The translations under genes and the position numbers were made by a program. The notes beneath the pieces were generated by a model. The model saw nothing but the letters and a program-made list of their open reading frames with translations. It made no database searches and was not told the DNA's origin. Shown piece after piece: positions 24,690 to 33,782 of a DNA stretch of 64,000 nt (position 1 is the first letter of the stretch; each line of letters opens with the position of its first letter). Origin of the DNA: Elusimicrobiota bacterium (GTDB lineage: Bacteria > Elusimicrobiota > Elusimicrobia > UBA1565); the NCBI GenBank assembly GCA_016196755.1, contig JACPXC010000007.1, positions 332,152 to 396,151 on the forward strand. The letters are read 5' to 3'.

Positions 24690-25546
24690 GGCTTCTTCCC
24701 GAAGAGCTTGAGCGCCGCGATGGCGTACTCGGCCGCGACGAAGTCGTTGGTCCCTTCGGCGCCGAGGCGGTCGAGGAGAAGGTCGTAGTCCGGCGCCTCG
24801 CCGTAGTCGCCCAGGTAGCGCGCGGCCATGGCCCGGGTCGCCCAATCGGGGCTATTAAGGAACGCGCGGAGCTTGGCGAGGCCGTCGGGGCTGCCCAGGC
24901 GGGCCATGCCGCCCGCCGCGTAGACCCGGAGCAGGGGCTGGGGGTCGTTCTCCGCGGCCAGCTTGAGGAGGGGAGCGGCCTTCTCGGGGCGGCCCCAGGC
25001 GAGCATCGCCTCCATGGCGCCGAAGCGGACGGCCGGCTTGCGGTGAGCCATCGCCTCGTGGAGTATGCGTTCATCCTTGCTGTCCTTGAGCCGGGCCAGC
25101 GCCACGAGGGCCGTGCCGCGCACCTCGTCGGAACGTTCCCAGCGGGCCAGGGTCTCGAGCCGTTCCCGGAAGGCGGGGTCGGGGTCGAGGGCCAGGGCCT
25201 CCGCCAATGGGACACCGGGATGGAGGTAGCGGTTCCGCAGCTGGAACGCCGCCGGGGAGCCCACGCTCAGGAGCTCCTCGAACGGGGTCCCGGCCAGGTT
25301 GGCGATGTTGGGCCGCATGTCATCGGACTTCTCGAGCAGGTCGAAGAGCGAGTTGACGATGAGGGGGTCGGTCTTCGGGGCCGGCCCGCCGGGCGCGGGG
25401 TCCCCGATCTGGACCCTCGGGGGCTGGAGCAGCTCGGGGGGCAGGTTCAAGGCGGCCTTCTCGGCCGGGGTGAGCTCCACGCAGCCCGCCAGAAGCAGGG
25501 CCGCGCCCAGGGCCAAGAATCGCGCTTGATTGTTCCGAGGTGCCAT
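24686..25546 (-). CDS. HEAT-repeat lipoprotein, first gene of TonB operon
   Basis: The protein has 286 residues. The N-terminus MAPRNNQARFLALGAALLLAGC has a lipobox (LLAGC, Cys near 22), so the protein is lipidated and probably in the outer or inner membrane leaflet facing the periplasm. After a Pro-rich linker come HEAT-like repeats (SDEVRGTALVALARLKD, KPAVRFGAMEAMLAWGR, LLRVYAAGGMARLGS, WATRAMAARYLGDYG). The ATG at 25546 has a TATACT box (25563-25558) 11 nt upstream. The promoter overlaps that of the divergent 25569 gene in a 22-bp spacer. Confidence 0.78.
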   Translation of the reverse strand: MAPRNNQARFLALGAALLLAGCVELTPAEKAALNLPPELLQPPRVQIGDPAPGGPAPKTDPLIVNSLFDLLEKSDDMRPNIANLAGTPFEELLSVGSPAAFQLRNRYLHPGVPLAEALALDPDPAFRERLETLARWERSDEVRGTALVALARLKDSKDERILHEAMAHRKPAVRFGAMEAMLAWGRPEKAAPLLKLAAENDPQPLLRVYAAGGMARLGSPDGLAKLRAFLNSPDWATRAMAARYLGDYGEAPDYDLLLDRLGAEGTNDFVAAEYAIAALKLFGKKP

Positions 25547-25554
25547 CGTACTCT

Positions 25555-25563
25555 TAGAGTATA
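25555..25563. promoter_or_regulatory. overlapping divergent -10 boxes in a 22-bp spacer
   Basis: TAGAGTATA carries TAGAGT for the plus-strand gene (8 nt before the ATG at 25569) and, on the other strand, TATACT for the lipoprotein gene (11 nt before the ATG at 25546). The two boxes share three base pairs, so both polymerases cannot sit there at once. Confidence 0.5.
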
Positions 25564-25568
25564 GACCT

Positions 25569-26663
25569 ATGGACCCCCGAAAGACCACCCCCCTGCTCCT
25601 CTCCCTGGCGCTCTGGGCCGCCCCGGCCGGCGCGGAGTTCAAGGTCTGCGCCTCGACCCCCTCGCTCGGCCTAGCGGCGAACGCCGACCTCGACGCCGAG
25701 GTTTGGCAAGAGGCGGACGGCGAGAAGCATCAGTTCAGCGACGACGTATACGGCACCCTCAAGGATTATCTCGACCGCGCGCGGCTCTCCCTGGCCCGCC
25801 CGGTGCCCAGTCTCGCCGGCTTCGCCGAGATCACCTCGAGCGAGGTCGCCAGGCTGCCCGTGACGTTCAAGACCCAGGGGATCGCCTTCGACGGGGCTAC
25901 GCCGCTCTTCTCGTGGCGCTACGGGCTCCAGCGCACCGACGCGCGCTACAAAGAGACCTTGACCCGCCCGCTGGCCATCCCGCCCGACATCCAGGCCGCG
26001 CACTACGACCCCGCGCGCAGGAACGGCTTCAGCCACATCGGCGACATCGACGTGGCGGGCGGCAGGCTCCTGGCGCCGATCGAGGACGAGGACAACCGCA
26101 CCAAGCCCTTCATCGCCCTCTTCGACCCCAAGACCCTCGAGTACACGGGAGAGAAGCATCTTTTGCCCGTCGACAAGCTGCCGCACGGGGTGCCGTGGGT
26201 GGCCGCCGACGCCGAGCGGCGGCTCTTCTACACGATGAACTGGAATTCCCAGGACCTCCAGGTCTTCTCGCTCGACGACTTTCGCTGGCTCCGGACCGTG
26301 CCGCTCAGCGTGGTGCGGGGGACCTCACCGGTCGTGCGGGTGCAGGGCGGCAAGGTGCACGAGGGGATGCTCTACCTTTCGAGCGACGCACCGGGCCGCA
26401 AGCGGGTCTACAAGGTCGACCCCGACGGCGGCGGCGCCTTGGAGCTCTTCGGTTTCGACGAGCCCGAGAAGGCCGCCTCCCAAGGGCTGGCCTTCGGCCC
26501 CGACGGCTCGCTGCACATCCTGGTCCTGGCGCCGTACTCCTACGACGAGGTCTTCGGCCCCCAGTACGAGATCAACGGCGACGACTGGAACCCGGCCTCG
26601 AAGCTGCTGCACTTCACGCGCGTGAAAGCGCCGCTGCGCCAACGACTCTGCGCCAGTCCCTGA
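25569..26663 (+). CDS. exported beta-propeller-like protein of unknown function
   Basis: The protein has 364 residues with signal peptide (TTPLLLSLALWAAPAGA). The mature protein has repeated strand-turn units typical of propeller folds: FSHIGDIDVAGGRLLAPIEDED, PWVAADAERRLFYTMNWNSQDLQVFSLDDFRWLRTVPL, VQGGKVHEGMLYLSSDAPGRKRVYKVD and GLAFGPDGSLHILV. No catalytic motif is evident. The ATG at 25569 is supported by the promoter position. It diverges from the HEAT/TonB operon across only 22 bp and ends 5 nt from the convergent gene at 26669. Confidence 0.65.
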   Translation: MDPRKTTPLLLSLALWAAPAGAEFKVCASTPSLGLAANADLDAEVWQEADGEKHQFSDDVYGTLKDYLDRARLSLARPVPSLAGFAEITSSEVARLPVTFKTQGIAFDGATPLFSWRYGLQRTDARYKETLTRPLAIPPDIQAAHYDPARRNGFSHIGDIDVAGGRLLAPIEDEDNRTKPFIALFDPKTLEYTGEKHLLPVDKLPHGVPWVAADAERRLFYTMNWNSQDLQVFSLDDFRWLRTVPLSVVRGTSPVVRVQGGKVHEGMLYLSSDAPGRKRVYKVDPDGGGALELFGFDEPEKAASQGLAFGPDGSLHILVLAPYSYDEVFGPQYEINGDDWNPASKLLHFTRVKAPLRQRLCASP

Positions 26664-26668
26664 TGCGG

Positions 26669-27145
26669 TCAAGGCCGTCCCATGCCCCAACTCAGCAGGG
26701 ACTTCTCGCTGGGCTCGGCCTCGTCGGATAGCGCCTCGCGGACCAGCCCCAGGCCTGGAGCGTAGAACCGTTCCCCGGAGCCCGCGTCGCCCCCGGCGAT
26801 GAGGACGACGACCCGCAGGCAGCCCTCGAAGCGCCCGGCCGGGGTTTCGACCACGGCGTCGTCGTCGGCGATGCGCAGGGCCTCGTTGGCCGTCGCCCAC
26901 GAGGCCCCCACCGCGGGCGGCTCGGGCAGTTCGACGACGCCCTCGACGCGGACCGAGGAGGCGTCGGCCACGACGCTGAAGTCGAGCCACGGGCGCTCAT
27001 CGACGCGGCTGCGGCAGGCGGCCCGCGTGCTCCCCGCGAAGGACTCCGCCGACACCACCTCGACGCGGATGACCTTCCGGCCGCGCGGCGTCTCAACCTC
27101 GTAGGTCCAGAACCGGCCGGCCTCGAGCGGGAAGTAGTCCGCCAT
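26669..27145 (-). CDS. small soluble protein of unknown function
   Basis: The protein has 158 residues with no signal peptide. It starts MADYFPLEAGRFWTYEVET, a pattern seen in conserved proteins that begin YFPLxxGxxWxY, and continues with strand-rich sequence ending FYAPGLGLVREALSDE. This gives a lipocalin- or beta-sandwich-like impression, but no family is certain. The ATG overlaps the stop of the glycosyltransferase-like gene as ATGA, so it is the last gene of the hemB-hemL operon. Confidence 0.6.
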   Translation of the reverse strand: MADYFPLEAGRFWTYEVETPRGRKVIRVEVVSAESFAGSTRAACRSRVDERPWLDFSVVADASSVRVEGVVELPEPPAVGASWATANEALRIADDDAVVETPAGRFEGCLRVVVLIAGGDAGSGERFYAPGLGLVREALSDEAEPSEKSLLSWGMGRP

Positions 27146-29325
27146 CAGAGCCCCTGCCGGGCCAGCACGTCGACCACGACGCCAAAGGAGTTGAGCGGTC
27201 CCGGCCCCGCCGCGGGCTCCGCGCGCAGGGCGTAGACCGTCAGCCAGCGCGGCTCCTCCCCGCCGTCCTCGCGCGTCTCCCAGAGCTTGTCGAGCCAGCG
27301 GCTCACGAAGCGGTCGACCACGACGCCGCCCGCCGTCTCTCGCGGCAGGACGGCCGGCGAGTCGTGCCGGAAGTAGAGCCCCCGCACGCTGACGAGCAGG
27401 TGGGTCACGCCCATGCCGGCCAGCCGACGCCGCAGCTCGTCGTCGTCGGAGGCCGCCGCCGCGGCGGTCCAGAAGGGATTGGCGTCGTAGACCGTGGCGG
27501 CGACGAAATCCCGCTCGAGATGGAAGCCGCGCGACTCGCCGACCAGGAGGACCTTGGCGCCGGCGGGGGTGTTCGCGTTGATCCAGGCCGCCGCGGGATA
27601 CGGCGGGAGGCCGTAGGTCACGCGCTGGCGCGAGAGGTATTCCGCGCGGGTCCCCGGACCGCGCAGGAAGTTCCACTGCCCGATCCCATAACCCTGCCGG
27701 TACACGCACTGCAAGGCCAGGAGCGAGCCGACCAGGGCGGCGCCCCAGGCCGCGCGCTTCATGCCCGCGGGCCAGGCGGCCTTCTCGACGGCCAGCGCGA
27801 CAGCCGCGGCCAGAAGCGGCAAGGAGGGGACGACGTAGCGCACCAGGTTGGAGGCAAGCGCCCAGGCCGCCATGCCGGCCGCCGCCGTCCCCGCGATGAG
27901 CCGCCAGGCGTCCGGCGCGACGTCGTTGCGCCATCGCGCGACCAGCACGAACGGGAGCAGGGCGATGAAGACCGGGCCCGGCCAATCGCCCAGGGGCCAG
28001 TCCCCCAGCGTGCAGCGCAGCGGCAGGGAGACGAGGTCGAGGAAGCCCTGCCGCGTGGTCAGCGCCGCGCCGAGGTCGCGCGAGCCGGCCGCCTCGAGGA
28101 AGCCCTTCCAGTCGGCGGGACGCAGGGTCCCCAGGCGCCCGTGGAGGAACGGATAGAACGGGTTCCCATAGTGGAAGGCGTTCTTCACGAACCACGGGCT
28201 GGCCGCCGCCGCCGCGACGGCGGCCATGACGGCGGTCTCGCGCCAGGGGCGGCCGGCGCGGCGACCCAGCCAACCGTGGCCGAGGACGAGCAGGCCCGCG
28301 GCCGGAAGGGTGTTGAACTTGGTCCCCACCGCGAAGCCGGCGAGGAGCCCGGCCAAGGCCGCGGGTCCCATCCCGCCCGCGGTCCCGGTCAGGACGCAGA
28401 GCGTCGCGGCCACATAGAACGCCGAGGCCAGATCGACCCCGCAGGCCCAACTAGCGTAGTCGACCAGCGGGCAGAGATAGAAAAGTAGGGTGGCCAAGGC
28501 CGCCGTCCGAGGTCCGGCCAGCCGCCGCAGGCAGGCGAACACCGCCGCCGCCGCGGCCATGCCGAACCCGGCGTGCAGGAACCCCGCCAGGTCCTCGCCC
28601 GAGACGGCCAGGGCCAGCCCGTAGAGCAGTTGGACGCCCAGCGGCAGGCCGGCGTAGATGTTCTCAGGCGTGGCGATGACCGCGCCGCGCATGAGGTAGA
28701 GGCTGGGCAGAGACAGGTGGTAGACCAGCGAGTCATAGAAGACCTCGGGGGCCGCCGCCGCTAGGACGTTGAGGGCGGCGGCCAGCGCCACGACGGCCAG
28801 AGCCGTCCAGCCGAGCAGACCCAACGGCTCGCGGCCGGTCTCCTCGGGTCTTTGGCCGCGGAACTCGCGCCAGAGCAGGGCCGTCCCTCCCAAGGCCGCG
28901 GTCCAGTAGACGGCGCGCAGGGCGGCCGGGGTGAAGACTCCCGCGCCCCCGAGGCACAGAAGGAGCAGAGAAAGGGTCCCCAGTCCCAGCCCCGCGTCGA
29001 CGAGCACGGTCTCGAGGCCGCGCGGCCGCGCGCCGACCAGCGCCCGGCGCAGGACCCCGCCCAGCCCGGCCGCGCCCGCCCACAGCAAGGCCAAGAGCGC
29101 GAGGTCGCGGGCCAGGACTCCGGCGAGGAGCCGCGGCGCGCGCGCCAGGAGGTCGGCCATGTCGAGCCAATCGCCGGAAGCGAAGAACAGCCGCTTCTTG
29201 GCGTAGCAGGCGGCCACGAAGGCCAGCCAGAGCCCGGCCGCCAGCGCGGCGGCGGGGACGGGAAGGAGGAGCCCCAGCGACGGCTCGGAGGGCGGGACGG
29301 TCTTCTTGGTCCGCGCCTTGCTCAA
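27145..29325 (-). CDS. multi-pass membrane glycosyltransferase-like protein (PMT/ArnT-like fold)
   Basis: The protein has 726 residues with 11-13 predicted membrane segments (for example LLPVPAAALAAGLWLAFVAA, LALLALLWAGAAGLGGVL, LGLGTLSLLLLCLGGAGVF) and a soluble C-terminal domain of about 170 residues (INANTPAGAKVLLVGESRGFHLERD). The first large loop has a FYDSLVYHLSLPSLYLMRG segment of the type in GT-C polyprenyl-phosphate-sugar transferases, where an acidic residue in this loop is catalytic. It therefore probably moves a sugar from a lipid carrier on the outer face of the inner membrane. The TTG start overlaps hemL as TTGA, and the C-terminus overlaps the next gene by ATGA. The acceptor is unknown. 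Confidence 0.65.
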   Translation of the reverse strand: MSKARTKKTVPPSEPSLGLLLPVPAAALAAGLWLAFVAACYAKKRLFFASGDWLDMADLLARAPRLLAGVLARDLALLALLWAGAAGLGGVLRRALVGARPRGLETVLVDAGLGLGTLSLLLLCLGGAGVFTPAALRAVYWTAALGGTALLWREFRGQRPEETGREPLGLLGWTALAVVALAAALNVLAAAAPEVFYDSLVYHLSLPSLYLMRGAVIATPENIYAGLPLGVQLLYGLALAVSGEDLAGFLHAGFGMAAAAAVFACLRRLAGPRTAALATLLFYLCPLVDYASWACGVDLASAFYVAATLCVLTGTAGGMGPAALAGLLAGFAVGTKFNTLPAAGLLVLGHGWLGRRAGRPWRETAVMAAVAAAAASPWFVKNAFHYGNPFYPFLHGRLGTLRPADWKGFLEAAGSRDLGAALTTRQGFLDLVSLPLRCTLGDWPLGDWPGPVFIALLPFVLVARWRNDVAPDAWRLIAGTAAAGMAAWALASNLVRYVVPSLPLLAAAVALAVEKAAWPAGMKRAAWGAALVGSLLALQCVYRQGYGIGQWNFLRGPGTRAEYLSRQRVTYGLPPYPAAAWINANTPAGAKVLLVGESRGFHLERDFVAATVYDANPFWTAAAAASDDDELRRRLAGMGVTHLLVSVRGLYFRHDSPAVLPRETAGGVVVDRFVSRWLDKLWETREDGGEEPRWLTVYALRAEPAAGPGPLNSFGVVVDVLARQGL

Positions 29326-30599
29326 AGCCGTCGGATGGCGCGGGCGGCGGCGTCGAGCGTGCGCTCGAGGTCCAGCGTGCTATGGGCGGAGGACAGCATC
29401 GCCGCCTCGAACTGCGCGGGCGGGAAGTAGACGCCGCGCTCGAGCAGGCCGTGGAAGAAGCGCGCGTAGGCCTTGGTGTCCGAGGTCTTGGCGCTGGCCA
29501 TGTCGCGGACATGCGTCTCGGTGAAGAACACCGTGAACATCGAGGCCACGTGGTTGACCTGCAGCGGCAGGCCCTTGAAGCGCCCCATCCCGCGCAGCTC
29601 GGTGACGATGACGCGCGTCATCTCGGCCATGCGCGCGTAGGGCCTCTCGCGGCGCAGGACGTCGAGCGTGGCCAGGCCCGCCGCCATCGCCACCGGGTTG
29701 CCCGAAAGCGTGCCGGCCTGATAGACCGGCCCCTGCGGCGCCACGAGGTCCATGACCTCGCGGCGGCCGCCGTAGCAGCCCACCGGGAAGCCCCCGCCGA
29801 CGATCTTGCCGAGGGTCGTGAGGTCGGGCGTGATGCGCATCCCGGTCTGGGCGCCGCCGTAGAAGAACCGGAAGCCGGTGATCACCTCGTCGAAAATGAG
29901 CAGCGTCTTGGACTTCTTGGTCAGCTCGCGCAGGGTCTCGAGGAACGGCGGCTCGGGCGCCACCACGCCCATGTTGGCCGCCACCGGCTCCACGATGACC
30001 GCGGCGATCTTGCGGCCGTGGCGGCGGAAGGCCTCCCGCACCGCCGGGATGTCGTTATAAGGGAGGCAGAGCGTGGTCTTGGCCCAGGCGGCGGGAACGC
30101 CGGCGGAGTCGGGCCGTCCCAGCGTGGTGGCCCCGGAGCCCGCGGCGACCAGCAGGCTGTCGGCATGGCCGTGGTAGCCGCCGACGAACTTCACGATGAG
30201 CTCGCGGCCGGTATAAGCGCGGGCCAGGCGCAGGGCGCTCATCACGGCCTCGGTGCCCGAGCTCGTAAAGCGCAGGCGCTCCATCGAGGGCAGAGCCGCG
30301 CGCACGGCCTCGGCGAGCCGGAGCTCCTCCTCGGTCGGCGCGCCGAAGCTAGAGCCTTTGCGCAGGGCGCGCTCGGCCGCGCGGACCACGGCGGGGTGGG
30401 CGTGGCCCAGGATCATCGGACCCCAGGAGAGCACGTAGTCGACGTAAGATTTTCCGTCGGCGTCGGTCAGATGCGCCCCGGCGCCCGAGCGCATGAAGAC
30501 CGGGTCCCCGCCCACCGCGCGGAAGGCGCGTACCGGGGAATCCACCCCGCCCGGCAGGACCTTCTTGGACGCCGCAAACAGCGCCTTGGACTTTCGCAT
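29322..30599 (-). CDS. hemL: glutamate-1-semialdehyde 2,1-aminomutase
   Basis: The protein has 425 residues, the usual HemL length. It is a PLP enzyme making 5-aminolevulinate in the C5 haem pathway. Motifs: PGGVDSPVRAF near the N-terminus, FTSSGTEAVMSALRLARAYTGR, KFVGGYHGHADSLLV, LIFDEVITGFR and the PLP lysine in TLGKIVGGGFPVG (near residue 264). The ATG overlaps the hemB stop as ATGA. With hemB immediately upstream it forms a haem-precursor pair; hemA is not in the window. Confidence 0.96.
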   Translation of the reverse strand: MRKSKALFAASKKVLPGGVDSPVRAFRAVGGDPVFMRSGAGAHLTDADGKSYVDYVLSWGPMILGHAHPAVVRAAERALRKGSSFGAPTEEELRLAEAVRAALPSMERLRFTSSGTEAVMSALRLARAYTGRELIVKFVGGYHGHADSLLVAAGSGATTLGRPDSAGVPAAWAKTTLCLPYNDIPAVREAFRRHGRKIAAVIVEPVAANMGVVAPEPPFLETLRELTKKSKTLLIFDEVITGFRFFYGGAQTGMRITPDLTTLGKIVGGGFPVGCYGGRREVMDLVAPQGPVYQAGTLSGNPVAMAAGLATLDVLRRERPYARMAEMTRVIVTELRGMGRFKGLPLQVNHVASMFTVFFTETHVRDMASAKTSDTKAYARFFHGLLERGVYFPPAQFEAAMLSSAHSTLDLERTLDAAARAIRRL

Positions 30600-31585
30600 C
30601 ACGCCCCCAGCCAGCGCGCGGCGTCGAGCGCATGGTATGTCAGGATGAAATCGGCGCCGGCGCGCTTGATGCCGGTCAGGACCTCGAGCGCGGTGCGCTT
30701 CTCGTCCATCCAGCCCTTCTCGGCCGCCGCCTTGACCATGGCGTACTCGCCTGAGACGCTGTAGGCCGCGGTGGGCAGGCCGAAGCGCCGGCGGACCTCG
30801 AGCAGGACGTCGAGGTAGGCCATGGCGGGCTTGACCATCAGCATGTCGGCGCCCTCCTCGACGTCGAGCGCCGCCTCGCGCAGGGCCTCGTCGCGGTTGG
30901 CCGGGTCCATCTGGTAGGTCGAGCGGTCGCCGAAGGCGGGGGGCGACTCGGCGGCATCGCGGAACGGCCCGTAGAAAGCGCTCGAGTACTTGACCGCGTA
31001 CGCCAGGATCGGCGTGTCTCGGTGGCCGGAGGCGTCGAGGGCCTTGCGGATGACCCCGACCTGCCCGTCGGCCATCCCGCTCGGGGCCACGACGTCGAAG
31101 CCGGCCTCGGCCTGGCTGCGCGCGGTCTTGGCCACGAGCTCGAGGGTGGCGTCGTTGTCGAGGATAAACGAGTCCCGCGACTTGCGGATGACCCCGCAGT
31201 GGCCGTGGTCGGTGTACTCGCAGAAGCAGAGGTCGGCGATGACGACGAGGCCCGGGACGGCTTCCTTGACCGCGCGGGCGGCGCGCTGGACGATGCCGTC
31301 TTTGGCGTAGGCCCCCGAGGCGCGCGCGTCCTTCTTGTCGGGGATGCCGAAGAGGATGACGGCCGGCACGCCCAGGCGAGCGGCCTCGCGCGCCGGACCA
31401 ACCACGGTGTCGACCGACCACTGGTAGACGCCCGGCATCGACCGGATCGGGCGCTTCTCCCCTTTGCCGGGACGGACGAAGAGCGGCAGGACGAGGTCCC
31501 GGGGGGTCAACTCGGTCTCGCGGACCATGGCCCGCAGGCCGGCGGAGGCGCGCAGGCGGCGCAGGCGCTGGGTCGGGAAGGCCAT
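30599..31585 (-). CDS. hemB: delta-aminolevulinic acid dehydratase (porphobilinogen synthase)
   Basis: The protein has 328 residues. HemB condenses two 5-aminolevulinates to porphobilinogen. Active-site lysines are in [14 protein letters not shown] and [12 protein letters not shown] Cys-rich zinc site ([14 protein letters not shown]) marks it as the Zn-dependent type and not the Asp-rich Mg type. TATACT ends 6 nt before the ATG and there is no Shine-Dalgarno, so the operon is probably leaderless. It runs hemB, hemL, glycosyltransferase-like gene, small gene. Confidence 0.96.
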   Translation of the reverse strand: MAFPTQRLRRLRASAGLRAMVRETELTPRDLVLPLFVRPGKGEKRPIRSMPGVYQWSVDTVVGPAREAARLGVPAVILFGIPDKKDARASGAYAKDGIVQRAARAVKEAVPGLVVIADLCFCEYTDHGHCGVIRKSRDSFILDNDATLELVAKTARSQAEAGFDVVAPSGMADGQVGVIRKALDASGHRDTPILAYAVKYSSAFYGPFRDAAESPPAFGDRSTYQMDPANRDEALREAALDVEEGADMLMVKPAMAYLDVLLEVRRRFGLPTAAYSVSGEYAMVKAAAEKGWMDEKRTALEVLTGIKRAGADFILTYHALDAARWLGA

Positions 31586-31591
31586 GGGCGG

Positions 31592-31597
31592 AGTATA
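31592..31597 (-). promoter_or_regulatory. -10 box TATACT, leaderless start of hemB
   Basis: TATACT on the minus strand is followed by 6 nt and the hemB ATG at 31585. Confidence 0.5.
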
Positions 31598-31605
31598 CAA
31601 GGTTG

Positions 31606-31611
31606 TATAAT
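31606..31611 (+). promoter_or_regulatory. -10 box TATAAT for the 31652 gene
   Basis: A perfect TATAAT is followed by about 40 nt and a ggaggaacc ribosome site before the ATG at 31652. This is a conventional leadered start, diverging from hemB. Confidence 0.5.
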
Positions 31612-31651
31612 ACCCCTCACAGGGTTGCGGTTGACGCCCCCCGGAGGAACC

Positions 31652-32041
31652 ATGGCAGTTCGCAAGCGCAAGACCGAAAAGACCCAGCTCTCGCCCGTCG
31701 AAGTCCTGGCCGTCACCGGCGCCAAGCCCAAGAAAGCCCGCAAGGCGCCGAAAGCCGCGAAGGCGCCCGCCGTCCTGCTGGACTACCCCCAGGAAGGCGA
31801 GGCCGTCCTCCCCGGCTCCTACACGATCCGCGTCGCCGCCGGCTGCGAGCACAAGGTCGAGCTTTCGATCGACGGCGGCCCCTGGACCGAGTGCCGGCAG
31901 TCGGTCGGCTACTACTGGTACGACTGGAACCCCAGCGCGCCCGGCGAGCACCGCCTCGTGGCGCGGGCCAAGAACGGCGGGCCGCGTTTTATGACCTCCG
32001 AAGAGCGGGTCTGCCTGGTCCTTCCCCCCTCGGCCAATTAG
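31652..32041 (+). CDS. small E-set/immunoglobulin-like domain protein
   Basis: The protein has 129 residues: a basic, Lys/Ala-rich N-terminus (about 35 residues, [15 protein letters not shown]), then a beta-sandwich-like domain ([60 protein letters not shown]) of the kind found in carbohydrate-associated E-set modules. There is no signal peptide, so it is cytoplasmic. The ATG has GGAGG 5 nt upstream. Its TAG stop overlaps the GTG of the methyltransferase by one base. The role is unknown. Confidence 0.65.
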   Translation: MAVRKRKTEKTQLSPVEVLAVTGAKPKKARKAPKAAKAPAVLLDYPQEGEAVLPGSYTIRVAAGCEHKVELSIDGGPWTECRQSVGYYWYDWNPSAPGEHRLVARAKNGGPRFMTSEERVCLVLPPSAN

Positions 32042-32667
32042 TGCCCGACGCGGTCAAGGGCCTCGTCGAGCAGCTCGGCGGCTGGGACGGGGTCTACAAG
32101 ACCGTCAAGCCGGAGGAGCTGCCCTGGAACGCGGGCTTCCCGGACTCCGACCTCAGGCGCTTGGTCGAGGCTTCCCGCCTGCCGCTCGGGCGGGCGCTCG
32201 ACGCCGGGACCGGACCCGGGCATGACGCGGCCTACCTGGCCTTGAACGGCTGGGACGTCCTGGCCGTCGACGTCTCCCCGGCGGCCTTGGCGCTGGCGGC
32301 GCGCACCGTGCGCGCCGCCTACGCCGAGGGCCGCGTCACGCTGCGCCAGGCCGACGTTCTGACGCTGCGCGAGCCCGCGGAATCCTTCGCCTTGGTCCAC
32401 GACCGCGGCTGCTTCCACACCCTCGACGCGAAGGACCGCCCGCGCTACGTCGCGCTGGTCGAGCGTCTGCTCGGCCCCGGGGGCAAGGTAGTCCTGAGGA
32501 CCTTCAGCGACAAAGAGCCCGCCGGGCCGGGGCCGCACCGCTTCCCCAAGGCCGAGCTCGAGACCGCCTGGTCGTCCGGCTTCGTGTTCGAGGAGCTCCG
32601 CGAGGGGATCTTCGAGGGCCCCCGCAAGCCGAAAGCCTGGCTCGCTCTCCTTAGAAAAAGGAGCTAG
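32041..32667 (+). CDS. class I SAM-dependent methyltransferase
   Basis: The protein has 208 residues. The SAM-binding motif I is [16 protein letters not shown] (near residue 57), motif [16 protein letters not shown], then [11 protein letters not shown] and [12 protein letters not shown]. The layout ([16 protein letters not shown] before motif I) resembles the TehB/thiopurine methyltransferase-like group. The substrate cannot be told. Its TAG stop is interlocked with the convergent gene (CTAG 32664-32667). Confidence 0.82.
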   Translation: MPDAVKGLVEQLGGWDGVYKTVKPEELPWNAGFPDSDLRRLVEASRLPLGRALDAGTGPGHDAAYLALNGWDVLAVDVSPAALALAARTVRAAYAEGRVTLRQADVLTLREPAESFALVHDRGCFHTLDAKDRPRYVALVERLLGPGGKVVLRTFSDKEPAGPGPHRFPKAELETAWSSGFVFEELREGIFEGPRKPKAWLALLRKRS

Positions 32668-33071
32668 AGCTTCTCCTCGAGCATCTTCTGGATGCCGGTC
32701 GTCCGCTCCCCGACATCGTCGATGTTCGAGCAGGGCTGGTGGTCGATCGTCAGCGTGCCGCCCTCGAAGCTGAAGCTGGAGCACGAGAAGCCTTCCTTCG
32801 TGTTCGCCACCAGGACCTTCTTCAAGCCGCCCTTGAGCGCGTCCTTGCCCATCTGGTCGACGGCGATGGCCTTCACCGCGTCGCGCAGCGGCACGAAGTA
32901 GACTTTCGGGAAGGCGTCGGCGTAGAGGTGGCTGTAGCCCTCGGCGGCCAGGGTGTCCCACTGCACCTCGAGGGGCACGTCGAACCCGGCGGCCTGGTCG
33001 ATCTCCTGCTTAAGAGCGGGGAACTGCTTGTCCTTGAACTCCTCAACGGCGCGGCGCTCGGCTAAGCCCAT
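32664..33071 (-). CDS. conserved-looking small protein of unknown function
   Basis: The protein has 135 residues with no signal peptide. The first half is helical and charged (RRAVEEFKDKQFPALKQEIDQAAGFDVPLEVQWDTLA), then YSHLYADAFPKVYFVPLRDAVKAI and a final strand-rich part with two cysteines. The pattern of a core beta-alpha domain with FDVPLEVQWDTL suggests a real folded family, but I cannot name it. AAAGGAGG lies 5-8 nt before the ATG, a strong Shine-Dalgarno. It is 21 nt downstream of the 33093 gene. Confidence 0.65.
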   Translation of the reverse strand: MGLAERRAVEEFKDKQFPALKQEIDQAAGFDVPLEVQWDTLAAEGYSHLYADAFPKVYFVPLRDAVKAIAVDQMGKDALKGGLKKVLVANTKEGFSCSSFSFEGGTLTIDHQPCSNIDDVGERTTGIQKMLEEKL

Positions 33072-33092
33072 ACAGCCTCCTTTGCGGCTTTC

Positions 33093-33728
33093 TTAAAGAG
33101 CCTGCTCCAACGCGGCCTTGGCCGCGGCCTCAAGGCCGGACGGCAGGGCGCGCGACAGGTCGACCGACACGACTATCCCGCCGTCAACGGCCGCGGCCGA
33201 GAGAAGTGCCCCGGTCCTATGGACGAGCTTGACGGCCTTCACCTTGGACCAGGCTTCGCGGCCCATCGGGTCGGACGCGCTGGCGGCGACCGCAGGCGCC
33301 AGAGCGCGGGCCAAGTCGCGGATGTTTAGGTTCGCGTCGCCGCTCTCCGGGATGTCTTCCCAGACGGGCTCGATGGCCGGAGAACTCCCGGCCAACTCGC
33401 GGCGCAGTTCGAGACGGGTCGGCGGCGTCTCGCCCGGCGTCCGCAGCGTCCCGCCGGAGAGCGCTCCCGCGAAGCGCAGGTGGTTGCGCACGACGACTCC
33501 GGCCACCTCGCCCAGGCCGGTGAAGAAGACGCCGCCGTCGTCGAGGCTCAGCACGACGCCCTTCTCCTCGACCCGGAGGAGCAGCCCTCCGATCGACTGG
33601 CCCTGGCGCGTGAGCAGCTGAAGGGAGGGCCGTTCCGCCCCCTTGTCGGCGGCCTCGGCGAGCCGGCGCAGCAGGGCCGGCGGCTCGGCGGCGGGATACT
33701 GCAGCGCCACCCTCAGCGTTTCGTCCAT
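33093..33728 (-). CDS. soluble protein of unknown function
   Basis: The protein has 211 residues with no signal peptide. An N-terminal part with LLTRQGQSIGGLLLRVEEKGVVLSLDDG looks like a small barrel (Sm- or bifunctional-strand-like). The C-terminal part ends in an Ala-rich helix. No family is recognised. The ATG at 33728 has TACACT 8 nt upstream. It forms a two-gene unit with 32664-33071. Confidence 0.6.
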   Translation of the reverse strand: MDETLRVALQYPAAEPPALLRRLAEAADKGAERPSLQLLTRQGQSIGGLLLRVEEKGVVLSLDDGGVFFTGLGEVAGVVVRNHLRFAGALSGGTLRTPGETPPTRLELRRELAGSSPAIEPVWEDIPESGDANLNIRDLARALAPAVAASASDPMGREAWSKVKAVKLVHRTGALLSAAAVDGGIVVSVDLSRALPSGLEAAAKAALEQAL

Positions 33729-33782
33729 CGTCGCTGAGTGTAGCCCCCGTCCCCAACCCTGTCAATGTTGCGTTCGGGGTCA

